Below, piece after piece: positions 12,358 through 22,652 of a DNA stretch of 64,000 nt. A program made the translations under genes and the position numbers. The notes under the pieces were generated by a model. It was not told the DNA's origin, did no database searches, and saw only the letters and a list, made by a program, of their open reading frames with translations. Each line of letters opens with the position of its first letter. Within the stretch, counting starts at the first letter, position 1. The stretch spans positions 124,001 to 188,000 of the forward strand of contig RMBW01000058.1 in assembly GCA_004009845.1 (NCBI GenBank), given 5' to 3'. The DNA is from Davidsoniella eucalypti. Lineage: Eukaryota > Ascomycota > Sordariomycetes > Microascales > Ceratocystidaceae.

Positions 12358-13919
12358 ATGTCGCCTGCTTTGATTCGCCCTGCTACCCGCGTTCTGGTCG
12401 TCGGCTGCTCGTACGCCGGTCTTTCAGCTACCGTTAACTTGCTGGATTTGACGACTGGCTTGCAGCCTCGCATTGGCCATGAGCCGTACAAGCATCACCC
12501 GGAAGCAACTACTTTGCCTGTTGATATCACTATTGTGGACGAACGTGATGGTTTCTGTGAGTTAGGCCTTGTCGTATTTTACTTATACCTTGTTTCCTAA
12601 AAAAAAAAACATCGGATTGCCCTGATCTTTTGCTATAGTGGACACCCATGCAGTACGATCTTATCAATCTGATATACTTTGATCTGATACCACCAATTTT
12701 CGATCTGATAACTGTGTCGCCACCACACCAACCATGAAGACACTAACCACTAACCACCTAAAATATGGCTAAATAGTCCACCTGATTGGCGGGCCCCTTG
12801 CTTTTTCGTCCACCAAGATGGCCGAGAAGTTTTGGGTCAAGTTCAAGGACATCCCCGATGTTCAGCGCCCCAATGTTCGCTTTATTCACGGCAGCGTCCA
12901 GAAGCTCGATCCTGAGAACAAAACCGCCACTATCCTAGAGCATGTCTCGCAGAATTCCCGCGGCCAGGAATACGACTACGTTCTATGCACTTCGGGCCTC
13001 CGCCGTACCTTTCCCAGTGTGCCGCTTAGCCTGACCAGAGAAGAGTACCTGAAGGAGGCCCAGGGCCAGATTGCCCGTTCAACCAATGCGCCTCTAGGTG
13101 TTCTTGTCGTTGGAGGTGGTGAGTGCCTTTCTACATTCTATATCTACAAACCATCGATACTAACTAAATACTTTAGGCGCCGTTGGTATTGAAATGGCCG
13201 CTGAGCTCAAGACCGTTCAGCCCGAAGCCAAGGTGTGGCTCGCTCACTCGCGCGCTAAGCTTCTCTCTGCTGAAGCGCTATCAGATGGTGCCAAGGACGC
13301 TTCTCTCGGGCTTCTACGTGAGACCGGTGTCGAACCTCTGATGGAGCACCGCCTAGCCAACGTGACCGACGTAAAGCAGGCCGACGGCTCCATTGCCAAG
13401 CATGTGACCTTCACTAACGGTTCTGAAATGACTGTCAGCGAAGTCATCATGGCTCTATCAAACCCCAAGACCACAGCGACGTATCTGCCAGCCGACGCCC
13501 TCTCTGAGGACGGCTTCATCAAGGTTGAGCCATCGCTGTACTTTGCGGCCGGCACGCCGAATCACAAGCAGCATTTCGCTCTAGGTGATATTGCCCAATG
13601 GTCGGGCATTAAGCGCTGCGGTGGTGCCATGCACATGGGATACCACGCAGCGTATAACGTGCACCAGTCTATTCTAGGCGATCTGATTGCCGGCTACACC
13701 CCCGAGTTCAACAATCTGAGCGAGTTCCCTCCTGTCATTGGCTTGGCTGTTGGCAAGAAGGCGCTGGCTACTAGTGGACCAGACGACATCAAGACTGGAG
13801 AGGACGTCATGCAAACATACTTCCGTGATGACTTGGGCTTTGACATCTGCTGGAACCACCTGGGTCTAGGCGGTCGCAAAGATGGCGCCAAGGCTGCGGA
13901 AAAGGAGGAGTCTAACTAA
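12358..13919 (+). CDS. FAD/NAD(P)-dependent oxidoreductase, AMID/AIF-like
   Basis: Exons 12358-12556, 12777-13118 and 13177-13919 join in frame to 427 residues. The N-terminus has an FAD-binding Rossmann motif of variant form (VLVVGCSYAGLS, residues about 13-24). Splicing restores DERDGFFHLIGGPLA, and the second junction restores the NAD(P)-binding VLVVGGGAVGIEMAAEL near residue 175. The C-terminal third has ALGDIAQW, the second FAD contact of this fold. No signal peptide or C-terminal peroxisome signal is seen; the protein ends EEESN. It lies between the ABC and acyltransferase genes and has ATCTGATAA motifs upstream and in its first intron, so iron regulation is likely. An oxidoreductase (OXR1) is reported in the Histoplasma siderophore cluster, which this may match; its reaction is unknown. 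Intron 2 (58 nt) has a clear TAACTAA branch site. Confidence 0.86.
12667..12711 (+). promoter_or_regulatory. Three ATCTGATA-type motifs inside intron 1 of the oxidoreductase gene
   Basis: Copies begin at 12667 (ATCTGATAT), 12682 (ATCTGATAC) and 12703 (ATCTGATAA, exact match), 15 and 21 bp apart. They lie in a 220-nt intron that is longer than most introns in this window. A CCAAT box at 12693 sits between them. Iron-factor binding is inferred from the sequence only. Confidence 0.55.
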
Positions 13920-14123
13920 GAGATCTGGGTTAAGGAAGTTGGCTAGGCTGTAAGGGATTGGAGACACAGGACAAATTCGTCAATGACGTTAAGACAAATT
14001 AATGAGTAGATATCTTGATGAAACTTGTATGAATTGTATTATAAATATAACTATGTATTTTCCACATTTTATTGCAGTAAAACTCAAGACAATATATGGT
14101 AACATTGCTACATCCTAGCTACC

Positions 14124-15564
14124 TTACAGCTTAGGTACTAGGCCAATGCGCATACCACCCACAACCTTTTCGTTGTCACCAAGCGGGCACAGCTGGAAAA
14201 AGCGCTCACGCGAGCAGCGCACAAAAGCACTGCGCTTGTGAGGCAGATCGACAAACTTGTCAAGGCCGAAACCATGCATGAAATCGTACGCAACCACTGT
14301 GTTGTTGGTCTCCTTGGGCTCGCCAACGACAAACCGAGTGCGCAAGTCATCCAGGAAGAGGAAGTGCATGAGCGAACTCCACCAAGCACTGACGCGGTGT
14401 GGGCCACGGAACTTGACGTCACCGACCAGCGAGTGGCGGCCACGATCGAAGTCGTCGGCATCGTAGTAGGCACCGAGACGGTCCTCCTGTGACGCGAGAA
14501 TAGTGTTAGTCATGTATACTAGAAAGAGCCAAAGCTGCTATAGATATAGTCTTGGAATATAGACGTACCTTGCCCCAGTAGATCTCAAAGTAAGCGAAGA
14601 AGCTGTCATCAAAGCGCGCCAGCACTGAGAACTGGTGAGGGTCAGCGCCGATGCGGCGCAGATATTCACGGTGCTCATCCAGAGTGCCGGTCTCATTCCA
14701 GCCCTGCGAGACACGGGGATCGTTCTGCCAGTCATGGAACAGCTGCAGGTGCTGCTTGTCGTTGTAGTCAATGGCAACCATCGAGAACGTCTCGCCCAGG
14801 TGAGGAATGTAGCGCGAGTAGATGACTGAGCCAGGCGCGGGCTTGGCCGGGCGGATCGGGTGCCACGCCTGCTGGTAGCGCTGAGGGTTGAATGGGTCGC
14901 CAGCCGGCGCCACAGTCAGCGTGTGCTGCAGAGGAGTCACAGGGAACGAGCTCAGGCGCTCACCGGCAGCAGCCAGAGCCGCCGGAGACGACTGCGGCAG
15001 CCACACGGGCCGGGGTCCGAACGGCGAGCCGGCACCCTGCCAGAAGGTGCTACGCAGGACAACCAGCGAGCCACCATCAGCAATGTCCTCAGCGACGACA
15101 GCCTTCTCGGCCGGGCGCAGGGGGTGGTCAATAGCCAGAGCCACAGCCTTGAGCTGACCAGCTAGGGCATCTGATTCAGCACCGGCGAGAGCTAGACGGA
15201 AGTGCTCAACTCCCGGGCGCACGATGAAGAAGACATATATAGCCAGCCAAGCCTGGGCAACAGACGGAGCCGAGGTCGCAGACCAGGTGAGGCCGGCCAG
15301 AGGCGAGCGGCGCGCGCGCGCCCAGATGGAGTTGTTAGAGCCGGCGGGCGTCTCGCTAGACTTGAGCGAGGTGAAATCTATGAGCAGCAGATCTTCGCGG
15401 GTCAGCGAGACGGGCAGAGCCGCAGACGGGGCGCGGGTCTCGACGAGGCTGAAGGCGCCAGCTGAAGAGGACTTCAAGCTGTAGGCCGACTGGTATGGGT
15501 GAGGAAGCACAACGACAGGCGCATCAGTAGCGACGGCCGATAGTTGCTGAGCGGGAGGAGCCAT
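14124..15564 (-). CDS. sidF: N5-hydroxyornithine acyltransferase, SidF-type (GNAT fold)
   Basis: Exon 1 is 14569-15564 (332 codons) and exon 2 is 14124-14486, separated by an 82-nt phase-0 intron; the product is 452 residues, close to SidF. The C-terminal half matches the IucB/SidF siderophore acetyltransferase type of GNAT domain: FHDWQNDPRVSQGWNETGTLDEHREYL, then FAYFEIYWGKEDRLGAYYDADDFDRG and GPHRVSAWWSSLMHFLFLDD. The junction falls inside that conserved block, which supports the splice. SidF transfers anhydromevalonyl from CoA to N5-hydroxyornithine for fusarinine-type siderophores; in Aspergillus it acts in peroxisomes. The protein ends VPKL, a weak PTS1-like tripeptide. The next gene toward higher coordinates on this strand is the SidI-type ligase that would supply the CoA substrate. 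The upstream region has an SreA motif 232 bp from the start. Confidence 0.88.
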
Positions 15565-15792
15565 TATGCATATGTATGATGTATAAAAGAAACAGGAAAA
15601 CGGATAATTGAAAACAGGTCTATCGATATCTAGTATTGCGAAAGGAAGCACAAGTTAGCTGAGGCGCAATACAAGAAACGGGCTGTTTATTGTTCTTTTT
15701 GAGCACGGAAGTCAAGCAGGCAAATTTACGCACAGGATTCTAACAGCTGAATCTTGGTCAATGTGATACAAAAAGGTGACGGGATCGAAAAA

Positions 15793-15812
15793 CCAATCTG
15801 ATAAGATCAGAT
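15793..15812 (+). promoter_or_regulatory. Overlapping SreA motif and CCAAT-N12-GAT (CBC/HapX-type) composite
   Basis: CCAAT at 15793-15797 overlaps ATCTGATAA at 15796-15804, and GAT at 15810-15812 stands 12 nt after the CCAAT. This fits both the SreA consensus ATCWGATAA and the CSAAT-N12-RWT form known for the CBC-HapX complex. It lies about 230 bp upstream of the SidF-type gene. SreA represses with iron and HapX activates without it, so both could act at one spot (inference). Confidence 0.62.
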
Positions 15813-15972
15813 CCTAAAGTTCGTGATTGATAACAAAAATTATATGTCTCGTAATCAGAAACCGGAACAGAAGTGAATGAAAACGACAGGAACGTTTTTT
15901 TAGAAAATAAAAAAAAGGAAAGAAAGAAAAACAATCGGTATTGCGGTGGTTTAGACAGGAAGGAGCAACTAC

Positions 15973-15993
15973 CAAAGTAAGTAACTTACTTTG
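15973..15993. repeat. Near-perfect 21-bp palindrome
   Basis: Arms CAAAGTAAGT and ACTTACTTTG are exact reverse complements around a single central A. It lies about 410 bp upstream of the SidF-type gene. The core AAGTAACTTACT occurs again at 22995-23006, upstream of the SidI-type gene. It may be a dimeric factor site or a transposon remnant. Confidence 0.55.
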
Positions 15994-17279
15994 CTATTAC
16001 GATATAAAATTTCAACGACCAGGCCATGATTTCTTTGCCAACCTTTTTCTTTTACTTGTACTTGTACTGTTACATACAATTACATAAGATACTATATGAA
16101 AACACTACAGATATTTAGTCCTTTTTCTGTTTCTTTTTTCTACGTATCTGTCTTAGTATCAGCGAGCCTCTTAGTTTACAATTCAAAATCTCAGTAGTCA
16201 AGCCATCAGTTAAATTCCATAATTAGAGAATAGTTGAGTTGGTAGAAAATGTATCTTAATCATACTGTTTATTAAATGGAAAGTGCCTCTAATACTTACG
16301 TATAAGCTGTTTTATTTAATTTTATACCGACTTAAACCAGCTCTATAATTACAGGCCCCTTCTTTCGAGCTCTCTTTTTCAGCCGGCGCCGGCAAACCAT
16401 CGTATTCATCCAGTTGGTAATTCAAGCTCCTATTGCTCTAAAGAAAGAAGACAAGATAAAAGATCTACTCATTTCGACTTCTGAAAAATCATGTAGTTCA
16501 CGGGTTAGCCAGCACTCTTTAAATCAGATAGAAACACAACGAAGCATTTTTTTACGTGAATTTTTACACATCGCAACCCAAGTATTATCACTTGGTTGCA
16601 TTTTACCACTTTCTTTAATTTATCTTATTAAATCATATCTACCGGCTTTTTATCAATCAGGGAATCACCGGTCCAAAGTGGAGACGGAGGATGAAAATAC
16701 ACTAAAAGGTCAAGCTGACTAGCCAAGAAAAAAAATATATAAAGGAAAATTGAAGATTTATCATTATTCCCTACCTGTTACATGTATTCTGCTTCAGGGA
16801 AGGTAAGATACGCCATACACTAGAGAAATATAAAAAGAACCGTCAGTAGGGAAAAAAAAAACACACAAAGAAAAAAGCCTCAAGTCCATTTCTCTTGTGT
16901 CTTTTCCTCCTCCTAGGATCGGCACTACTTCATAGTTTCTCAGTCTGACAATCACTTTGCAAAAACTGTATGATAATCTAAACAAGGCATCTAAAAATCA
17001 AAGTAAATACCATCGCTACCTATTTACTAGTCCAGTTCCAAAATTGTGAGATCGGTCGCCATGAGAGCGTCATCTCTTCTAGCCAATACTCTTGATAATG
17101 GGAATCAATGTCTGAAACTGCCTTTTCTTCCTCTCATCCTACCATCCCACGCTCATTTCTGACCGGGGAAAAGACATCCCCTTCTTCTCCTTTGAGGCTT
17201 CGGCGTCCTTAGCAAATACTACCTATCCAGTTTATGGGCTCAGTGGGTTGTTAAAGAGTCTGGCTACTTTATGGATTTT

Positions 17280-17288
17280 TTATCAGAT
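17280..17288 (-). promoter_or_regulatory. SreA/Sre1-type GATA motif
   Basis: ATCTGATAA on the minus strand, 1.7 kb upstream of the SidF-type gene and 0.9 kb upstream of the PD-(D/E)XK-like relic. No nearby start makes its target obvious. Confidence 0.4.
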
Positions 17289-17473
17289 CATACATCAACG
17301 TTCAATCTAGTAAATCCTAGTCTCCGATAGCGCCATGTAACTCGTTGCTGCCATAACCCTAATAGTGTAAGCCACTATGCCTACATTATGGTTTATATCT
17401 TTAACGTTCAAGTTGTGCCATATCATAACACAGAAAAATGATAGACCAGCAACCGCCGCAGAAGAAATCAACA

Positions 17474-17761
17474 TCACACGTTGAGCACTAAAAGGACAAT
17501 AGCCGTACGTATATCCGAACCAACCGGATAACTCTTTTGGACGGCAATGCTACCGATGATATTTGTTAAGTTGCCTTGAGCTCCATCAGGCGGATATTTC
17601 TGCCGTTGCGAAAGGTGCTCTGCCAGATAGCCGAGGAAACTGTCGGCCCAATGGCGACCCTGACACTCGAACACATGGATAGCACGGCCATGACAACAGC
17701 CCGTAAAGTATATTAACCGGATACTAGCGTAGGCGAGTCGTAGTGCACCTAGTGGGGCCAA
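17474..17761 (-). other. Possible coding relic in a GC-richer patch
   Basis: A 95-codon open frame stands out in composition from its AT-rich surroundings. It reads like protein, with GCCHGRAIHVFECQGRHW followed by DSFLGYLAEHLSQ and IAVQKSYPVGSD. It starts without an ATG and no exon partner was found. I do not recognise the family; it may be the last exon of a decayed gene. Confidence 0.25.
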
Positions 17762-18201
17762 ATGATCAAACTAGTAATGAATACAAGCCACTTGATTGAA
17801 TCTCTGTGTTGAAATGGTAATTGAAAATTTTGTTTCTGACAATTCTTTCCTACAGCTACGCAGGATGCTCAAGGCGAAGTCCTGGTTACACTATCAAAAC
17901 TTGACGAATTTAGAAACTACCGTTAACAATATGCCATCACGAATTGCAAAGGCTAAAGTACAAGCAAATATGGATGCGTCTACCGCGAAGTCCGTTCTTG
18001 TTTATTTATTAGTTTGTTTATTTGTTGCCGATGAACTCTTCATATCAATCACGTGAGATTGTCTGTAATGATGACGTAATAATTTGATATAAAAGTCACA
18101 AAATTGCTAGTACCTTTCAACTTTCTTCCTACACTTCTACAAACATTACCAAACACTATTATACCCAAGGCCATAGACTTTCATCGCCATCGCTCGCCAT
18201 C

Positions 18202-19002
18202 ATGGCACTGTATATGTCACACGAATCACCAAAACCAGCATCGCTATCAACTCCTGCTACGTCTGTCTCCATATCGCCGAAAACTTCAAATTTGTCCATC
18301 CCGAAGATCAACACAGACCTGGCCATCAGATTCACATCCATCCTCGACTTATTCGATGAGCTTGACAGCATTACTGGGGATTTTCTAATTGTTGAAGGTG
18401 AGATACCTTGTTTGACTTTATTTTCAACTTTCTTTACTAATCCTATTTTCTTGTAGATGTTTCGCCTAATCAATTCAGTGCAATTGAGAAGGCCAGAGAT
18501 GCTCGTGGCAGGCATTGGCGGTGATAGTGGGGAGGGTGATTCATGTGGTGGTCCAGTGCTACTAGGCCTTGATACCCCAAGATGGCCTACTCTCATGATT
18601 GAAGCTGGCTATTCCCAGTCGCTGAGCCAGCTCAGAAGAAAAATGAGGTGGTGGTTTGACAAGTCAAGTCATCAGATCAAAATTGTTCTTCTTTCAAAGT
18701 TTGACCCTCAGTCTCAGACCATTGTCATAGAAAGGTGGGAAGAGGAAGTGAGCCAACCCCGGCCTGGTGCTACTGCAACCAGAGCTTCAAACTACATAGA
18801 GCCAGCACTCCAGCAAACCATCTCTATCACTAGAGGTGCGGATAGAGCTCCTACATCATACAATGTAACTAATGGCGCATTGTTGTTGAAGTTCAAGCTA
18901 CTCTTCTTGAGAGATGCTGGTCCCAATGAGACAGATATAGTTCTTGATATCCCACGTCTACAGATGTTTGCATATGATGTCTGGCTTGAAGTTGAAAACT
19001 AA
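18202..19002 (+). pseudogene. Broken PD-(D/E)XK nuclease-like fungal gene
   Basis: Exon 1 at 18202-18397 ends in a good donor (GTGAGA) and an acceptor TAG ends at 18456. Splicing gives NQFSAIEKARDARG and then hits TGA at 18522. A second frame, open from 18457 to 19002, carries GDSGEGDS, WPTLMIEAGYSQSLSQLRRKMRWWF and VKIVLL-like IKIVLLSKFD then IVIERWEEE. These blocks resemble a widespread fungal family with a restriction-endonuclease-like fold (E of IEAG, K of the next strand). The two frames would join only with a shift near 18500-18520, and the central part usual in this family appears to be missing. Alternatively the 181-residue second frame is expressed alone. It lies between two siderophore genes but has no known role in siderophore synthesis. 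Confidence 0.45.
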
Positions 19003-19528
19003 ATAGCTTGCTACTTTGTATTTACCAATACACAGGTTTATGATTCGTATACTCTCACACTTGTTGCCATAGCCTGCCTAACTAAGCGCGTATATCCCGA
19101 ATGCGGGCATACTAAAAGTAAAGCTAGTTCATGTTATACGTGTAGTCCATATCGTAGTGACTGCTTCGACTTCAGCAACCCTTCTTAAAGTATTTTTTGT
19201 TGCTTAATTAATAAACAGGCAGAACCAAGAGGTTTTTGGAAACAAGATGAAAAAGCGCATTCGCATCTTCTATTACAGTACGATAAGAACTCATAATTTT
19301 ACAAGTGCATATGAGATTGGCGCATTCACATTCACGTGCTTTTGAATATAAGAGGGGAAGCTCGGTCATGGTGTAACTCTGGAAGCATTTTATCGTTAAA
19401 TAAGGATCCATTGGCCAAAAGACCCTGTTTTATTCTTGTCTACTAGATTTATTCTGTATTTTCATTCCCTATACTTAACGGTAGGTGAGTGTGAAAAAGA
19501 ACAAAAAACAGTGCCAATATAAACGGGC

Positions 19529-19537
19529 TTATCAGAT
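19529..19537 (-). promoter_or_regulatory. SreA/Sre1-type GATA motif
   Basis: ATCTGATAA on the minus strand, first of four in this stretch; 69 bp from the next. Confidence 0.5.
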
Positions 19538-19597
19538 CCTGACGTGGTACAGAGGCAGCGCCAAATTTTTGATCGAGTAGTTTCGTTTTTATTTTGC

Positions 19598-19606
19598 TTA
19601 TCAGAT
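19598..19606 (-). promoter_or_regulatory. SreA/Sre1-type GATA motif
   Basis: ATCTGATAA on the minus strand, second of four in the gene-free stretch after the SidI-type gene. Confidence 0.5.
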
Positions 19607-19797
19607 TGAAATAATTGCCTAGCAGGTTTTTATTTTTTATTTTTTTATCATTAATCTTATGGAGCTGGTTAAATATCTAGAATTGGCAAAGGCCGGCGGA
19701 TATTGTGAAATTCACGTTGTAAGACATGCACGGTGAATTTTTGTGTTGGATTTGTCAGGGTTGCTTGCATGAACAAAAAAAAGGAAAGAAACTGATG

Positions 19798-19806
19798 TTA
19801 TCAGAT
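19798..19806 (-). promoter_or_regulatory. SreA/Sre1-type GATA motif
   Basis: ATCTGATAA on the minus strand, third of four in this stretch. Confidence 0.5.
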
Positions 19807-19980
19807 TCTTGTACATCAGGTTGCCTTTTGTGTATTGATTGATAAAAAAATATGTTTATATATATATAAACTAGACATGAGAGCGCAAACAAAACTTCTG
19901 TAAAAATCATCGAATCACATAATTGTAAATGAGAAAACTAACGCACTTTTTGTCTCCTTACATCGGAGGCACGCGACAAG

Positions 19981-19989
19981 ATCTGATAA
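19981..19989 (+). promoter_or_regulatory. SreA/Sre1-type GATA motif
   Basis: ATCTGATAA on the plus strand, 76 bp beyond the stop codon of the SidI-type gene; fourth of four. Confidence 0.5.
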
Positions 19990-20064
19990 AAGGCATAACA
20001 AGCAAAACCCACACCATGTACAACCCTAGGGTTATGCAAGGAAGACAAAGAACGACGGGCTAAC

Positions 20065-21996
20065 TTAGAGTTTGGCTACAGGCGTGTTCTTCTTAGCCAA
20101 GTCATCACCAAGCTTGGCCATCTCGAACTTGCGCACCTTTCCACTGCCAGTCAGGGGAACATTGTTCGGAATACCATCCCGGCCAAGCCAAAAGACGTGA
20201 GTTGGTGCCTTGTGCTTGCCAAGACGTCCACGAACCCACTCGCGGATCTCATCAGTCGATGGAACCAACTTAGCCTCACCCTCGGCCAACTCAAGGAAAG
20301 CACCGACGACTTCACCATAGTGAGTGTCTTTGATTCCAACGACGATGGCGCGTGAAATAGATGGGTGGTCCATTAGTCGCTCTTCGATCTCTAGCGGGTA
20401 GATGTTCTCGCCACCACGGATGATGATGTCCTTGAAGCGGCCCGTGATGGAGCAGTAGCCCTGTTCGTCAAACATAGCTTCGTCACCTGTGTGAAGCCAT
20501 AGGGTACCGGCAGCATCGCGCACCAAACATTCGTTGGTCTTTTCCGAGTTGTTCCAGTAGCCAGCCTGTAGTTGGTAACCAGCAATGCAGAGCTCTCCAC
20601 GGCTACCGACGGGAACTATGTTTCCATCATGGCCAACAATCTTAGCCATGGCATGTGGCATCAGAGTGCCGACAGTTGTTAGACGGCGAGTAAGGGCATC
20701 ATCAGTGAATGCGTTGAAACAGGTGGGAGAGGCCTCAGTCAAGCCATAGCTGCTAGTGAACTCAGTCATACCAAAGATGTTAACCAGCTTCTCCATCAGA
20801 TAGCGAGGCACCGGGGCACCCGCAATGATGCCAGTACGTAGGCGTGTCTTGAAGCCGGCGGGCTGGGGAAGCGAGAAGAGCGTGTCGAACATGGCGGGCA
20901 CACCGTGAATGGCGGTACATTCCTCATCGGTGATAGCACGCAGTGTAGCGACTGGGTCAAAGACTTCAGCAGGATAGACAATCTTGGAGCCGTGAGTGAT
21001 GACACTGAGAAGGCCAAGGACGAGGCCAAAGCAGTGGAAGAGTGGAGGTGGGCAGCACAGGACATCATCAGGGGTTAGACGCATACGGTCACCAATGAAG
21101 CGGGCATTGTTGACGAGATTGCTGAAAGGAGGAGTTGCATTGTTAGTTGATGCTGATCACCAGTTTAGGCAAAATAGTAAAGAGGCAATAGAACAAATGA
21201 CAAGCACAAACAAATAGACATAACTTACTGGTGGGTCAAAGTGGCCGCCTTTGGGTGGCCGGTGGTACCGCTGGTAAATTGCAAGTTGGCCACCTGGTGC
21301 GGCAATACCTTGGAGGTTGCCTCGATTAGGCGTTCATGGCTCTTGCTCTTGCTCTGCTCGATGAGCTGGTCATACGAAACATACTTCTCGTTCTGGGCCT
21401 CGCGTAGAATCACAACCTTGGGTGCCTTGATAGTGTTGTCCAGCTCGGACAGAAGCTTGGAGTTGTCTAGGCGGCCGATCTTGCGGGTCGTGAAGAAGAC
21501 CTTGCAGGCTATTGTCCACAGTTCGTTAGCAATACGCTCTCCGCTACATCCACTACGATAATATGACAGAGACATCAAGGTCTCTAGCTAGATAGTATCT
21601 ACCAGTGAAGTTAAGGCCGTACATGGCCTCAGTTGCCGTGTATGTGTTGTTAAGAATCACAAGAATAGCACCGATACGGCAAGCAGCGAAGAAGACAGCG
21701 GCGTACTGCTCACAGTTGCCTGCCATGATGCCGATGCGATCGCCAACGCCAATGCCCATATCGAGCAGGGCCTGCGCAAGCAAGTAGCTCTGGCGATTCA
21801 GGTCGTTGTATGTCCAACGGGCTCCCGTCCACGGGATCACCAAGCATTCTTTGTTTCCATACTGGAAGCTTTGTAGCTCAAGCAAGTCACCCAGAGTTAG
21901 ATCGACCAGAGGCGTGTCGGTTGGGCCATACAATATAGACATTTGCTGGCGCTGAGTAGCCGGCGCCGGCGTGTCGATGCGGGTTTGAGTGGCCAT
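20065..21996 (-). CDS. sidI: Acyl-CoA ligase, SidI-type (mevalonyl-CoA ligase)
   Basis: Exons 21603-21996, 21229-21508 and 20065-21121 join in frame to 576 residues. The first acceptor was chosen at 21509 because it gives NNTYT, 12 residues, then CKVFFTT, the spacing usual in this superfamily; nearer acceptors break the frame or spacing. Adenylation motifs are intact: LQFTSGTTGHPKAA near residue 210, YGLTEASP, LHTGDEAMFDEQGY and GRFKDIIIRGGENIYPLEIEE, and the catalytic lysine motif GSGKVRKFEM near the end. SidI makes mevalonyl-CoA for fusarinine-type siderophores. The C-terminus is AKL, a canonical PTS1 signal; no PTS2 is apparent in the first 40 residues. In Aspergillus SidI is reported to use PTS2, so the import signal seems to differ. 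Other medium-chain acyl-CoA ligases are an alternative, but the neighbours favour SidI. Confidence 0.86.
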
Positions 21997-22643
21997 TATG
22001 AGATTGATAAAGAGAACAAAGTAATGAGAATGCAGATCAGTTAAAACAGAAAACAATGGACGGATCTGGGGAACTTTAAAGATATCAAAGAGACAGATAA
22101 GGCTTGGGTAGACTGAAATTTGTGATTGTGTGACTCGGGAAAAACCAAAACCACTTAAGCTGTGCTTAGACACCCCGAAAAAAACAATAAAAAAACAGGC
22201 TTCTAGAAAACTCGGTGAAGACCCAACACGCAACGTCTTTCTGTGCCTTCTAAGTGATGAAGAATCTGACAAAGAATAGACAAGGGAAAGAAAACGTGGA
22301 GAGACCACTCTTGTCAAGAAAACAGACGATATTAGTTAGTAGAGCCAATTGTTGATCCTTTTCTTAGCAGCAATTCAATTTCTCTAGGTAAAACAAACAG
22401 GAAGAAAAGGAAGGGATTAGAATTGACGCCGTTCAGAAAGAAAGAAAACAGGGAAAATATTAAAGTCTCTGTCAACACACTCAATGACCATACTAAATAG
22501 ATCGTAAGGGCATTCCGTTACATCTGTAGTGGTAATCTTAGTAACTAAACATGGCGTCTGATAGTTTACATCTTCTTTTTCTCCTATAGTAGCCGGCAAG
22601 TAAGACGAAGGAAAGCCTACAGAAATAAACTAAAAGGAAAAAG

Positions 22644-22652
22644 ATCTGATAA
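22644..22652 (+). promoter_or_regulatory. SreA/Sre1-type GATA motif
   Basis: ATCTGATAA, 648 bp upstream of the SidI-type gene start. Confidence 0.6.

Larger units (their letters stand above)
15565..18201. other. 2.6-kb gene-poor region upstream of the acyltransferase
   Basis: AT-rich, with runs of A and T. It contains the SreA/HapX-type composite (15793-15812), a near-perfect palindrome (15973-15993), an SreA motif at 17280 and a GC-richer patch at about 17470-17770. An open frame at 16414-16722 (plus, no ATG at its start) encodes one hydrophobic helix with TTA-rich, AT-rich codons unlike the cluster genes; I do not recognise it. Confidence 0.5.
19003..20064. other. Gene-free 1.1 kb with four SreA-type motifs
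   Basis: It lies 3' of the broken nuclease-like gene and 3' of the SidI-type gene, so it is not an obvious promoter for either. It nevertheless has four exact ATCWGATAA motifs in 460 bp. No open frame of note is present; the sequence is AT-rich. Confidence 0.55.

Noticed and set aside
21560..21602. A 48-nt intron 1 in the SidI-type gene ending at the first TAG acceptor
   Set aside because: It puts exon 2 out of frame and leads to a stop; the acceptor at 21509 restores both frame and family spacing.
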